A program made the position numbers and the translations under genes. Below the pieces are notes generated by a model, which did not search any database, was not told the origin of the DNA, and saw only the letters and a list, made by a program, of their open reading frames with translations. From NCBI RefSeq assembly GCF_017591425.1, contig NW_024465421.1, forward strand, positions 23,697,001 through 23,761,000: 64,000 nucleotides of DNA. Direction: 5' to 3'. The stretch's first letter is position 1; the number at the start of each line of letters is the position of its first letter. This DNA comes from Ochotona curzoniae. Taxonomy: Eukaryota; Chordata; Mammalia; Lagomorpha; Ochotonidae. Shown here piece after piece: positions 1 through 17,942 of the stretch.

Positions 1-6856
<6,856 letters not shown>

Positions 6857-6894
6857 GCTCTAGGGAGGCATCTAGGGTCTGCGGACGGCGGCCC

Positions 6895-9800
6895 CTGTGA
6901 GAAGCACGAGGCATGAGGCCAGCTGCCCACCCTGGGCCTTGGGCATGCCAGCCAGGTCTGGGGGGGCTCCCTGCCAGCGTACTGGGCAAGCCACAGATGT
7001 GGGCTGCAGCTCCATGGAAGCAGCCAACAGCTGCCACGGCCCCCGCATTCCCAGAGGAGCAGGATGGCAGGCCTGGGGCATATCCCTCGGTGGCCCTGGG
7101 AGTGCCAGTCAGGCCTGGGGTGCCTGCAGGACAAAGGGAGTATGAAGGAGACCTGGCCGACAGCCACACATGGCACTGGCCCAGGGTTGGAGCTTCACAG
7201 CTGTGACAGCGTCTACTTCTTGAACCCAGCTGTGTGACCCACGGGATGCCACCTAGCAATCTGCGCCTCGCTCAGGCACGTGACCACGTCTAGGTCCCCT
7301 GGGCCGGAGAAGGGACGTGAGAGCAAGCTGCCACAGAAAGGTCCAGGGTAAAGGCAGATGTCATTTATGTTCTGGGCTGTGCCAGAAGGTGACAGTCACT
7401 GTGAAGAAGGGTCCTGGTGCCGTGTCCCCCAGGTTCTCTGGACACGGTCTCTCTGCCGCTGTCCTTGGGCTTGAGAGGCCTGGTCATCAGTGTGATACCA
7501 CTCTGGGAAGGGGTGGGGACAGCAGCTGCGAGACACTGACCTGGCTCTCTCCCTCTGAACTTCTAGGGCCTCAAGGGCAGCTCACAGTTCCAAGCAGTGA
7601 CCGCCGAGTGGGCAGCCAGGACCCCAGTCGACCTGCAGCTGTGTAGGGAGCTTCTGCCCAGGGCTGAGGTGGGCAAAGCAGAAAGGCAGATGGTCCAGAA
7701 GTGAGGGGCACAGCAGCCCTGGGGGGCGCGGCGGGGACCAGCTGAGCTCCACTGAGAGTGAGGAGGGAGGGGCCGGCTCAGTTTGGGAAACCGTTTCCCG
7801 GTTCACACCGGTTCAGGGCTCAGCCCCAGCCAGGGATGGGTGGGTGGGACGCTGGGCTGGAGGGTGAGGGGGTGGGGGCCAAGCCTTCCCCAACAGCTCA
7901 GAATTGAGCAAGATGGTCCAGGCCTCCTCAGGGCCCAGGCCCCAGGGGCTGGATTTCGCAACAACAGCCTTATTGGGGCGTTGGGGCTCCAGGCAGTTGG
8001 CCCAGGAACTGGCAAGGACAGCTGAGAGTGCAGCAGCTCTGCTGGCTTTCTGGGGTTCTCCCAGCCCCCCAGAGAAGGGTGCCTGCCCTCCCACCTGCGC
8101 TGCATGGTCTGGCTGAGGGAAATGGGCTTTCACGCTCAGTGCCTTTGCCCCAAACCCAAGCAGCCACGGGATGGCGAGGCGGGTGGGAAAGGGCCCCTGT
8201 CAGCTCCTGTCTGGGCCACCTGCTGGACGGAGCAAGGCAGCTGCAATCAGCAGCCAGCCAATAGCACCCAGTGTCCTCACCATCCCCCCACCAAGGCTGG
8301 GGAGAAGCTGGGGGGCTTTTTTCACCGTGTCCCCTTCCAAGAGGTCCCCAGAGCCCCTGGGAGATGGTCTACCACCCTTCTCTGGCGACTCCCTCAGGTG
8401 GGAGCCTGGACACAGGCCACACCCCTCGCTCTTGGACACACTAAGTGGTTCAGGTCAAGTGTGACCAGGGCCTCTGCCCACGTGGACCTCACGGGTCAGT
8501 GGGGCAGTGGGCAGCCCATGGAAAGGGTTCTGGAAGTGGCTGGTATAGTCTGTAAGCACCCCAGGAGGGGCCTTGGCTCTGCAGTTCGAACTCATGGGAG
8601 GTCAGCTGGCTGGGCTGCAGTTCGTAGTATCCTTGCCAAGAGCCAGCCCGAGGGGATCTGCCCGCTGCCCAGCCCTGGATCCGCCCCTGGACCCAGCCCA
8701 GGCCTGCCTGCCAAACCCTATAGAAACAGGCCGGGTTGCCACAGCAAAGCTGCATGCGCTTCCCCCCTCTGCGGGTCCCTGATGTCCCCTACCACGGGTT
8801 TTTCCATCCCCAAACAGGCAGGGAGTGGCGTGGGAGCCCCTGCTGGCTGCCCTGGCCTAGGGCCTGCTTGGCCTCCCCCTCCCTGCAGCCCCCGCCCCCA
8901 GCCTCCCCTGCTTTCCTCCGGGGCGCCCAGGGCTCCCTCTGCTGGAAGAAAGGAGGCTGTTTCTCCTGGAGCCAGCTGGAACCCCAAGGCCTGGCCCAGG
9001 ACCCCTGGAGGCTAGCCTTTCCCGACTGTGAGGCTTTCCCCTAGGCTAGGGAGAGGTGGGAAGCCTCCTTGGTCAGAACACTAGGTATGGCACCTGTCCT
9101 CAGCTGGGAAGCCCGCTGCCGGACTCTGGGGACAGCTGGGCAGTGCCCTGAGGTCCCCTAGGATGGTCTCCTCAAAGTTTCCTCCTGCCTGTGCCCCTGA
9201 AGAGCTGGGCAGCACGCAAATGTCGCAGGCTACAGTTGAGCCTGCAGAAGGAGGATGGAGACCTGCCCCAGCCCCGTGCCAACCTGGGCCCAGGACGCCC
9301 AGTGCCCCTCACTGTCTCTCCCAGGACCTCTCGGTGGCGGCAGCTTCCTCCTGGGTGTCCTGCCCAGGGTGCTCTGGCGACTGGCCTCCCTTCAGCACAC
9401 TGGGGGTTTCTCATGGTGAGGCGTTCATGATACAGGGGCTGCCCACCCCTCAGAGGAGGGGTCCGGGGAAGGCCCAGAGTTAAAGAATGAAGGAGGCAGC
9501 CACGGCTGGGGCCAGGGTGGGCCAGGGAGGCAGCAAGTGCAGGCGTGACTCCTCCCGAGGACCCCAGGCTGCCCGTGAGCCCTGTGGAAGCCCTGTGGAG
9601 CCGCCTCTGCTCTGGGGCTGTCCTGCCCGCACCCTGCTGCCGGCGATCGTGGCCATCGGGCTGGCTCCGTCGTCCCGTCGGTGGCCGCCTGCGGCCCCCA
9701 CCCTCCCACTCTCACTTCTCAGAACCTTATCTCGTCCTTTCCTAATGCCGTCACAACTCTCCCAGATTGTGTGTAGTGTCCACACCAGCGGTTGGGAGGG

Positions 9801-10244
9801 GGCGGCCGAGACAGCTGTCAGTCAACCTGGAGACACTTGGTGTGTGTGTGGTGGGGGGCGCCAGGGCTGCTGCCCACCAGGACACAGGACACAGGCTGGT
9901 CCGGCCCGATGAGCGCGCTCATGGAGCCCCGCACCTCAGGGCCAGCTCAGAGTCGGGGGCCCGTCCTCCGCGGCCCCTGCCCCCGGCGCCCACCACAGCG
10001 CCCCGCACGCGGGCGGCGCTCGCTGGACGCAGGAAGACGGCAAGAGTGCAGACCGAGAGAACGACGGCACACGTCGAGTGACGGACAAACTGACAGGCAA
10101 GTGGACGGTGGCACCCCGCGGCCTTGCTCAGCCCCGCCCCCTCCCGGGCCGGACAGTCGCCCTTGCGCCGGGCGAGTCCGATGCCGCCTCGCCGCGCGGC
10201 CCCGAGGCCCGAGCGCCGGACCGGACGCGCCGCGCGACACTCAC
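6895..10244 (-). other. TRAF7: TRAF7 intron 1
   Basis: A 3.35-kb GC-rich intron between the noncoding exon and the first coding exon. I see no exon, RNA gene or well preserved transposable element in it. Several long open frames on both strands, such as one at 8104-9015, match no family I recognise and are what high GC content produces. Confidence 0.6.
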
Positions 10245-10330
10245 CCACCCGCAGCTGCCGGAGAACAGCGGTGCAGCCCTCTCGCTCCATCGTGCCCCCT
10301 CGGCCGCCGGCCGGGAAAGGGACAGGACGC
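10245..10330 (-). other. TRAF7: TRAF7 noncoding exon 1 (5' leader)
   Basis: The minus-strand donor GTGAGT at 10244-10239 closes a GC-rich leader exon. It splices to exon 2, whose acceptor AG sits at 6896-6895, so 6894-6857 is also leader. The transcription start is not fixed by sequence; the upper bound is a guess. An ATG at 10290 in strong Kozak context (A at -3, G at +4) opens an upstream reading frame that crosses the splice junction and ends at TAG 6874-6872, 22 codons long. Confidence 0.65.
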
Positions 10331-10697
10331 GCGAGCCGGAAGCGCTCAGCCCCGGTGGCCGTCGGGACTTGTAGTTCTCTGACTCTCGAAGCGCAGGAGG
10401 CGGCCTGACGTGCGGCGATCCCCAGCTACGACTTCCGGCGGGGCGGGATTGGCAGGTTCGGAATCACTCTATGTTGCAGATGGAAGTCTAACTGGCTGAT
10501 GCATCCATCGCTCACAGTGAGGGCGGAGCTTGAGGGGGGGTTGGCCCTAGACACCGCTTGCTTCAACGCCACGCCAGGATCGCTGAGAATCAGAGCGCAG
10601 CGTATCAGCGATGAGAGGGGCGGGCGTTTCCGCCCAGATTACCCAATCACAGAGGCGAGAGCGGTTTGTATAAAAGCTTGCACCCAGCGCGCGGCCG
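10331..10697. promoter_or_regulatory. Divergent TRAF7 / SNHG19 promoter
   Basis: CpG-rich DNA between the TRAF7 leader (minus) and SNHG19 (plus). Visible elements: an ETS core CCGGAAG at 10336-10342 and CTTCCGG at 10432-10438; GGGACTTGTAGT at 10364-10375, whose complement ACTACAAGTCCC matches the ZNF143/STAF motif; CCAAT at 10643-10647; and TATAAAAG at 10669-10676. The CCAAT and TATA boxes are placed for SNHG19; the ETS and ZNF143 sites lie nearer TRAF7. Confidence 0.7.
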
Positions 10698-10821
10698 CTC
10701 TTTCGGGGTCGAGCAGCGAGGCTGGGCCCGCTCCGTGCGTGTCCAGTCCAGTCCGGCGTGGCCTCGGCGGGCGGCCTCCGCGAGGTAAGGCTGGGCGGGC
10801 CCACGGGGGGCGGCGCGGGGA

Positions 10822-10904
10822 CCAGCCTGTGATGAGTCGCTCTTTCTGACACCTCGTATGACAGCTGCACCTGCAGCCTGATTACTCTGCGAAGCTGAGG
10901 CTTG
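10822..10904 (+). ncRNA. SNORD60: C/D box snoRNA SNORD60
   Basis: C box GTGATGA at 10829-10835, D box CTGA at 10895-10898 and D' CTGA at 10846-10849. The terminal stem pairs AGCC (10824-10827) with GGCT (10899-10902). The internal segment TTCTGACACCTCGTATGA matches my memory of human SNORD60, which guides 2'-O-methylation of 28S rRNA. It is processed from the SNHG19 intron. Confidence 0.92.
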
Positions 10905-11080
10905 GGGTGCACGGCCGGGGCGGGCGTGGGGGCGGCCCCGGGCTGGAGCGCGGAGGTCCGGGGCTGCTGTCTCCATGTTCGCCGCTGTTTGACTTCCAGG
11001 GTCGTGCGGAAAGGAAGCCGTCCCGTGGACGCGGCGGTAAGTAGGGGGGAGTGGGGTGCTGTGTGTCTGGATTTCCCGTT

Positions 11081-11086
11081 AATAAA
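11081..11086 (+). terminator. SNHG19: Poly(A) signal of SNHG19
   Basis: AATAAA, 81 nt after the exon 2 acceptor. The resulting transcript of about 190 nt fits a small snoRNA host. Confidence 0.6.
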
Positions 11087-11294
11087 GCGGAGTGGCGGCC
11101 TTCTCCCCAGGTATCGTTCTTTCGCCGGGATAGTTGGGGAACGGGGACTTGGCCAGCCGTGGGGAGTTCATAACAATTCCTGCGGTGGGGACCGACCTGA
11201 TTCTAGAACGGAAGACGCGTGGGCATCGAGAAGGGGGCGCCGGGGTTGGGCCCACCTGACCAGAATGGAAGACGCACACGCTCCGGAAAAGAGC

Positions 11295-11300
11295 TTTATT
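11295..11300 (-). terminator. RAB26: Poly(A) signal of RAB26
   Basis: TTTATT on the plus strand reads AATAAA on the minus strand, about 255 nt beyond the RAB26 stop. It places the RAB26 3' end near 11275, convergent with SNHG19 and about 170 nt from it. Confidence 0.75.
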
Positions 11301-11553
11301 CGCTGCACTGAGGGTCACGTGAGGTGGAGCGTGCTTGGCTGCATCCTCCCTCCTGCTGGCCCGGTCAGCCTTCACAGGACCCTTTAGGGACTGGCGGGTG
11401 GGCCCGACACGGGTGGTCGAGGGCACGCGGGACGTGTCCAGGAGGGGGCGGCGGGAATGGCAGACCTTGGCATCCTCCTGGACAAGAGTTGTTGTTTGCT
11501 GGAAATGAGGGCCGATGGGACTGCCGGGTGCAGACAGGCCGGGGCGGCCACCT

Positions 11554-13944
11554 TCAGGGCCGGCAGCAGGAGCCCCCCTGTCCCTCCCTGCGAACGTAGT
11601 CGTGTAGCCGGAAGCGCGGCTCGCTGGGCGTCTCCAAGGAGCGCTGCCTCAGCTCCCTGGAGCAGGGCAAGGTGGGCAGCTGCCTGCAGGCCCTCGGGAA
11701 CCTGCACCTTGGGCAGAGGGTGCCGAGCGGCCCACCCCCACTTACTTTGCGATGGCCGTGAAGGCCAGTTCCACGTTGAGGCCGGTCTTGGCGCTGGTCT
11801 CCATGAACGGCAACCCGTACTCCTGCAAGCACATACTGCCGGTCCCGTGGTGTCCTGGCAGGTGGCCAACCCCGGCCCCTACTGCGCAGCCTCACCTTAG
11901 CCAACTTCTCGCCATCCTCCCTCTTGACCACGCGCTCCTGTGTAGAGTCCACCTAACCCGGGCACAGGGGGCTGGTGACAACTGCCCAGCTTGCCCAGCT
12001 GCCCCATTGCCTGCCCGCTGGGCTGCCCACCTTGTTGCCCAGCAGCATGAGCACCACGTTGTGTTGGGCGTGCTCCTGGATCTCCGTCAGCCAGGCCTGG
12101 GGTGGACAAGGCATGGCCAGGCTGCAGACGCACTCCAGAGCCCTCCCAGCCCCGACACTGGCATCGTGGCACAGACCTGAATGTTGTCGAACGAGAGCCT
12201 GTTGGTGACGTCGTAGAGCAGAAGCAGCGCTGGAAGCAGAGGGGCAGTGAGGACGGCCGGGCCAGCGGCTCCTGCTCAGCCGTGTGCTGCCCTCCCGCCT
12301 CAGGCTCACCGTGAGCGTCCCGGTAGTAGGCGTGAGTCACACTGCGGAACCGCTCTTGGCCAGCTGTGTCCCAGAGCTGCAGCGACACGGCGGTCAGGAC
12401 GCACCCCTGCCCTGCAGCCCCTCCCCCGCAGTGCCCAGCTGCCTCACCTGCAGCTTCACCTTGGTACCGTCCACGTCCAGGGCTTTGTTCTGCAACGGAG
12501 GGCCAGTCCAGGTGGCTTGCTCCTGGCTGAGTGCTGGCTCGCCTGCACACTACCCCCACCCAGGTGCTGCAGGCTGAGGGCTGGGTTGTCCCCTCTGGAC
12601 TGGGTCCTCCAGATGGGAGCAGCTGGGTGGGGGTGGGGTCTCCCACAGGCCCTGGGCAGCTGTAATGTGCTTCCCCCACCCACACTCCTGCTGCCGGGTG
12701 CTTCTAGGTCTCCAGGGAACCAGCCATCTGCTGTGCAGGGGACACCACTCCTTCCCTGGCACCTTCCAGTGCCTGCAAACCCAGGGGCCTTGCCTCCTAC
12801 ACACCTGCCCCAGAGCCAAGAGAGGGCTGGGGAAGGGAGGCTCTGGCCCCCACCTGGGCTACAGGACCCGCACTGGGAGGAACTCCTTCCTGTTAGTGGG
12901 CCTAATTCAAGGGTGAGAAAAATGCAAATCCGGCTGCACTGAGATCACCAGCACCTCAGCCTGCGGGTGTGCACTGCGCACAGGGTGGGGTTCTCCCCCC
13001 CCCCCCGCAGGCCTCCTCACCCACCTCCCAGGTATTGGGGTCCATCCCCAGGGCCACACTTGCACCCTGTGCCCCCTCACCCGGAAGTCGATGCCCACAG
13101 TGGAGATGAAGGTCCCTGCCAGGAAGGCTCCATCCTTAAAGCGCACAAGCAGGCAGGTCTTTCCAACACCTGAGTCCCCCACCAGCATGACCTGGGCAGG
13201 TGGTTGAGCCCCAGTCAAGAGAATGGTGGGGACTTCCCCACCAGCAGGATGGGTGGGGCCACAGTCAGGCCTGAAGTCTCCACAGGACTTGGTGAGCCAG
13301 CAGCTAGGGGTCACCCCCCAAACCAAGGTCCGATGAGTAGTACTAGAAACACAGACGCTGTCTTGTCCACCCACCACGCTAAGGCTGCTGCCAAGTCCCC
13401 AGACCCGATGGGCCTGCCCATCCTTGCCAGTGCCACATCACTGCCTCCTTGGTGTGTGTGGGTACTCGGTGCCCCCCAGTGCCCAGCCTCAATGGGTTGG
13501 GGTCGGGAACACCTGGGTGAGGGAAGGCAGCATATGTGGAATGCTCAGGTGCCAGCTGAGAGGTGGCAGCTGCCAGACTTTGGTGGCGCTGAGGTTCATT
13601 ACCTGCAGTTAGGGGGCAGGCCTGACAGCTGTTCAGTACCGGCAGTGCACCTCTGGGAAACGCCTCGCGCCAAGGGTCCGCAAGGCCCCTGGGTCATCTC
13701 CCCGGCTGGGTGCCACCTGCTGCGTTTGGGGTGGGGATGCTTGGCTCACCTTGAAGGCCACGTCGTAGAAGTCGCCACTGTTTCCGAGAGAGGGCCAGCC
13801 GGGCTGCCGGGGTCCATTGGGAGGCACCTCTGGGCCGGGGCGTGCAGTCCCGAGGCGACCGGGCCGCTGCCCATTGCCAGCAGGCACCACAGAGGCAGTA
13901 GGCACATTGGCCCCCTTGCTTTTGGAGGTCTTCTTCCTGGACAT
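11554..13944 (-). CDS. RAB26: RAB26, vesicle-associated small GTPase
   Basis: Nine coding exons, 5' to 3': 13944-13750, 13191-13081, 12489-12448, 12376-12310, 12229-12177, 12096-12031, 11952-11896, 11822-11746, 11656-11554. They encode 256 residues, the same length as human RAB26. A basic, Ser/Pro-rich N-terminal extension of about 60 residues precedes the G domain. Visible motifs: P-loop GDSGVGKT (70-77), switch I with STVGIDF, switch II WDTAGQE (118-124), GNKVD (about 176-180), ETSAK (about 205-209), and the C-terminal dicysteine SCCRP, the expected prenylation site. Known role: a Golgi- and secretory-vesicle Rab that recruits autophagy machinery to synaptic vesicles. The 3' UTR runs to about 11275. 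All nine exon phases close exactly, so confidence is high. Confidence 0.97.
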
Positions 13945-14300
13945 GGTGTGCAGGCGCTCATGCAGAGGCCACCGCGCTTCCGGCCGTCCCGCACCCCACC
14001 CGCACCCAGCCAAACCAGGACGCGAACCCGTCCGGCGGCGGTGGCATCCCGGGCGCTCGGCTCCCGCGCCGCCCCAGGGACCGTGTGGCCACTCAGGCCC
14101 GGCCCCTGCCACCGCAGCCAATGAGCGTGCGGGTGCCACCTCGGGGGTGGATCCGGAGGCCGGGCCCTGCCTCGCGCTTCCCCCGCTGGCCAGCACCTGC
14201 GTGATGTGGCCCCCGCGGAGCCTGGAGCGGGCTGGCACGCAGGATGCCCGTAGCCTGTTCCGCGGCCTCTGACGCCCCTCCCCGTGCCGGTCAGGTGGGT
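13945..14300 (-). promoter_or_regulatory. RAB26: RAB26 5' leader and CpG-rich promoter
   Basis: GC- and CpG-rich DNA directly upstream of the RAB26 start, with a CCAAT box at 14118-14122. The transcription start cannot be placed from sequence alone. An open frame extends upstream of the start codon, but no similarity supports its use. Confidence 0.5.
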
Positions 14301-17040
14301 TCAGCAAGCTCCAATGCTTGAACTTGGCAAACACTCCGAGCTTGGCTGACAGCTGGTTAATCAGAGAGCCTGGCGCTGCACCTCCCCCACCCGCAGCAAA
14401 AGTGGGGTGTCGGCAAGAACAGACCCTCACCGGGGTCCCACCCCTGTCTGGGAGGCAGGCGGGAGTAGGGGTAAGTGGAACTCTTCCTGACTGCCTCAGC
14501 TCAGTCTCCGGCTGGAAGGTGACCCTTGCTGACTCCCCAAACCCTATGTGGATCCCTTCCCTCGTGTCCCTCATTTGTATGTCCTCCAGCCCTGGGCCTG
14601 GATTTTTTGAGTGAGACAGCAGTGGTCAGCGCTGGGTCAGGAGTATGGGGACAAGGGCTGTCCCTGCGTGATTCTCCTCAGATGGAGGGAGACCATGGCT
14701 TAGGGTGCCTGGCTCAGCCCTGCGTGGTGGGGGTGGGGAGTGCCACCCCAGACAGGGCCATTGGGCAGCAGCACCCGGTGCGGGTGTGCAGTGGTCTCCA
14801 GTGGGCAGGCGGGCAAGCTGAGGCCCAGAAGGCAGGAGGAGCTGGCAGAATCAGTGGTCATGGGGGTGGTCCAGCTGGAGTGTGTCCCGGTGGACCTTAG
14901 CTCCAGGGCACAGCCCTTACTCCCTCAGTGACCTGCGGCCAGCACAAACCTGGGGACCCCCGCAGGAACCTATTCCATACCCGTCCAGGCCTGCCTGCCT
15001 TTCTGGCTTCTCTGCCCGACTTCCTCCTGGCCCTATCCCCAGGTGTGGGTGTAACCCAGCATTGGGGCCCTTGGGCTTCCTACTGCTGGGACCCTGGGGT
15101 TTCCCAGTGTCCCACTTCTATCAGGCCAGGGCTCAGCAGGGGGGCTCAAAAGTGGGTGTGCACCACCCCCAGCCCTGGATGGTGGGCTGCTGCTCAGAGC
15201 ATACCTAGTCCGTGGGAAGCAGGAGTGGGGGGGGCACAAGAAGGGCATCTCAGGCTGGCGTCGGGTGGGGGTGGGGGCTGAAGAGGGGAGTAGGCTGAAG
15301 ATCGTGGGAAGCTGGGAGAAGGGGAGCTGCAAGGAGACAGCCTTGTCCTAGAAACTTCAAAATTGAGTTTCCATAAGGAATTGAGGCCTTTGGCTTCTCT
15401 TGAGAATGGGGAGCACCTGTGTGCCATCCCCCCTCCCAGCTCTGCCACCTCCCCCCTCCCAGCTCCCCTTCCCTGTCTTTCCCAGCTCCCCTTCCCCACA
15501 GTTTGCCATCTGCTTCTCCCTCTAGCACGGAAGCCGTCTGGGCACAGGAAGCCGCTTGTCTTGGCCACAGCCACATGCTTGAATACTGGGCAGTAAAGGA
15601 AATCTGCCCAGCGGGGGGGTGGCAGTCCTGGGGTGGCACAGTGGGTGATTTGGGAGCTTGAGGAAGGCAGACCTCTGCCACACCTCCCAGGCTTGGACCG
15701 AGAGATGTGGACGAAAGTGCCCAAGTCTGTTCCTGGATCCCTGTTCCCTGGATCCCAGCTGGCTTGCTGGGAGGAAAACCCAGGGGGTCAGGAGGGGAGC
15801 TGAGGTGACCATGGGACCCCAGAAGGCAGCCTTGGGGCCTCTGACACAGGTGCTGCCACAGCCTCCTGACGGTGCAGGCCTTGGAGTAGGGTGGGGGACA
15901 GCAGCAGCACTGGCTTCAATCATTTAGACTGAGTGTCTGTCTCCTGGCTGGGCCCTAGCCCGATCCCAGCTCATTCAGGGCGTGGGCCAGAGGGTGGGAC
16001 CCCACACCATATGTCTCTCACACCAATCAATTGACAGCAGTTGTGAGTGAAGGCTGGCCAGTGGATGGCCCACCCCAAGCAGTGCCACCATGCATGTTAC
16101 GAACGACAGATGGTCAGTATTTGGTGTTTTATCTGGCCAGGGTCAATCAGCAGGTTTGGTGGGAAAGGCGAGGTGTGGCCTTGGCTGGGCTTGGGGGTGT
16201 CCAGGTCTGGTCCCTGGGATAGGCTCGAGTTCAGCCAAGCTCTGGGGCAGCGACCTTGCTGGCCGGGGCATGTTCACAGATGTCCTTATTCCCAAGGGCC
16301 CAGGGCCACTCCAGGCTACTCCAGCCTTCTGGAGGCCTCACCCTGGATCTTCACTCTAGCTGCTCCCTGACAGGCTGGCTTCTGCTCCAAACGTCCAAGG
16401 GCTCTGGCTGCACACACTGGGCCCAGGGGTCCATCCTGCCTTGTGCCCGAGTCGGAGAGAACTAGGTGGAGCTTAGGGAGCAAGGATGAAGCATAGCCCG
16501 TGTCCAGGCCGCCTCTCAGGGCTGTCCTGCTGCATGGCCCTAGGTCTGGAGCATCCCCTCTGCGTGTCCCTGTGAAATGAGGGGGCAGAGGAGCTGATCT
16601 CTCGAGTCCCTTCCAGCACAAGCACCTTATGTGCTGTGAAGTGCGCGTGAGCGTTGCCATGGCAACCGCAGAGGCACCCTGGAAGCTGAGCAGGGCAAGC
16701 CGCTTCCTCCCGGAGGACTGAGTCACCTCAGTGAGTGTTGACATCATGGGGAAGGGGGCTAATCCCCCATGCCCAGGTGTGAGGAAGGAAGGGCTTTCGG
16801 CTCCAGGGAGGCCGCCCCTGCAGTCCCTGCGTGGCCCCGAGGCTCTGCTGGCAGGTGGCTACAGGCGGGCATCCATGCCTGCCTAAAGCAGAGAGCCTTT
16901 CCCTGGATGATCAGGACCCTGTGGGAGCGTTGGCCCCTCAGTGCTCCACATGCCACCAGCTTGTCTTTAGCTTTAACCACCAGAGAAGGCGGACTCCGCC
17001 AAGTGGCCTGTGGCAGCTTCAGGACCAGCACAGAATGCAA
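14301..17040. other. RAB26-PKD1 intergenic DNA, proximal part
   Basis: GC-rich unique sequence. I see no exon, RNA gene or recognisable transposon here. The long open frames on both strands around 15200-15900 are compositional. Confidence 0.5.
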
Positions 17041-17046
17041 GGACAG

Positions 17047-17163
17047 ACCCCCACGGGACCATCACAGCGGGTACCCCCACGGGACCATCACAGCAGGCAC
17101 CCCCAGGGGGCCATCACAGCAGGCACCCCCAGGGGGCCATCACAGCGGGTACCCCCAGGGGGG
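17047..17163. repeat. 26-bp minisatellite, about 4.5 copies
   Basis: CCATCACAGC recurs exactly every 26 bp (ATCACAG at 17061, 17087, 17113, 17139), with CCCCCACGGGA and CCCCCAGGGGG variants alternating. It abuts a SINE. Confidence 0.88.
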
Positions 17164-17204
17164 CCAGATCAAGTGTTCACTGGTTTATATTTCTTTCCTT
17201 CATG

Positions 17205-17538
17205 ATTTTTCAAAAAATATTTATTTTTATTGCAAAGTCAGATATACAGAGAGGAGGAGAGACAGAGAGGAAGATCTTCCATCTATGAGGGACTTCCATC
17301 AGTCCCCAAGTGAGTGCAACAGTTGGTGCTGCGCCGATCTGAAGCCAGGAGCCAGGAACTTCTTCCAGGTCTCCCACACGGGTGCAGGGTCCCAAGGCTT
17401 TGAGCCGTCTTCAACTGCTTTCCCAGGCCACAAGCAGAGAGCTGGATGGGAAGTGGAGCTGCAGGGCTCAAACCAGCGCCTATATAGGGTGCTGACATCA
17501 CGGGGTTTGGCTAATCTGCTGGGTTACAATGCCAGGCC
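17205..17538 (-). mobile_element. Lagomorph CSINE
   Basis: Reverse-oriented copy: the antisense tail TATTTATTTTTATTGCAAAG comes first, then the CT-rich segment complement, GGTCCCAAGGCTTTG, and the tRNA-like head ending ACAATGCCAGGCC. Confidence 0.85.
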
Positions 17539-17800
17539 TATAAGACGACACTGAAAATATCTACATTCAATATTCACTGAACCGCATATGTAAACTGTCA
17601 TCCAGGAATTTATTGTGTCTAGATGTAGGCATTTTGGATAGGCGGCATCCCAGTTTTGTTGTATAATCAGGAGTCTGCATGAATAATAAGGTCTGGTAAT
17701 GAGGTAAGTAGGCAAAGAACAGAGAAAGAAAACCACTGGCAAACCTTGAAGTACATTTAGTCGTAATAAAGAAATGCAGCAGTATTGATTGGACAGACAT

Positions 17801-17892
17801 GCCCTGGCCACACCCCCTGACCACACCCCTTGGCCACACGCCCTGGCCACACGCCCTGGTCACACTCCCTGGCCACATGCCCTGGCCACACT
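17801..17892. repeat. 13-bp minisatellite (CCACACGCCCTGG)
   Basis: About six and a half copies with single-base variants of CCACACGCCCTGG. Confidence 0.85.
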
Positions 17893-17942
17893 GGAAGTTT
17901 GGACCTTTGCTTGCTTTTTCAGTGCTGCAATAATCTCCAGCC

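Larger units (their letters stand above)
10698..11105 (+). ncRNA. SNHG19: SNHG19, SNORD60 host gene
   Basis: A short spliced noncoding transcript divergent from TRAF7. TATAAAAG at 10669 lies 29 nt before CTCTTTC at 10698, a 5'TOP-like start typical of snoRNA host genes. Exon 1 is about 10698-10784, ending at GTAAGG. The intron carries SNORD60 and ends at the acceptor after TGACTTCC, so exon 2 begins at 11000. AATAAA at 11081-11086 predicts cleavage near 11105. An alternative donor GTAAGT at 11037, with an acceptor at 11109-11110, could give a third exon. There is no conserved reading frame. Human SNHG19 lies in the same place between RAB26 and TRAF7. Confidence 0.82.

Noticed and set aside
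8104..9015. 303-codon open frame on the plus strand
   Set aside because: It lies in TRAF7 intron 1, antisense to the gene. It has no domain, no low-complexity explanation beyond GC richness and no splice or promoter context.
11037..11250. Third exon of SNHG19
   Set aside because: A donor and acceptor exist, but the AATAAA at 11081 would end the transcript first and no downstream signal on the plus strand is convincing. It is noted only as an alternative.
12995..13010. Run of 12 C followed by GCAG on the plus strand, an ideal-looking acceptor
   Set aside because: It is in a RAB26 intron on the strand opposite the gene, with no plus-strand transcript evidence. The homopolymer may also be a sequencing artefact.
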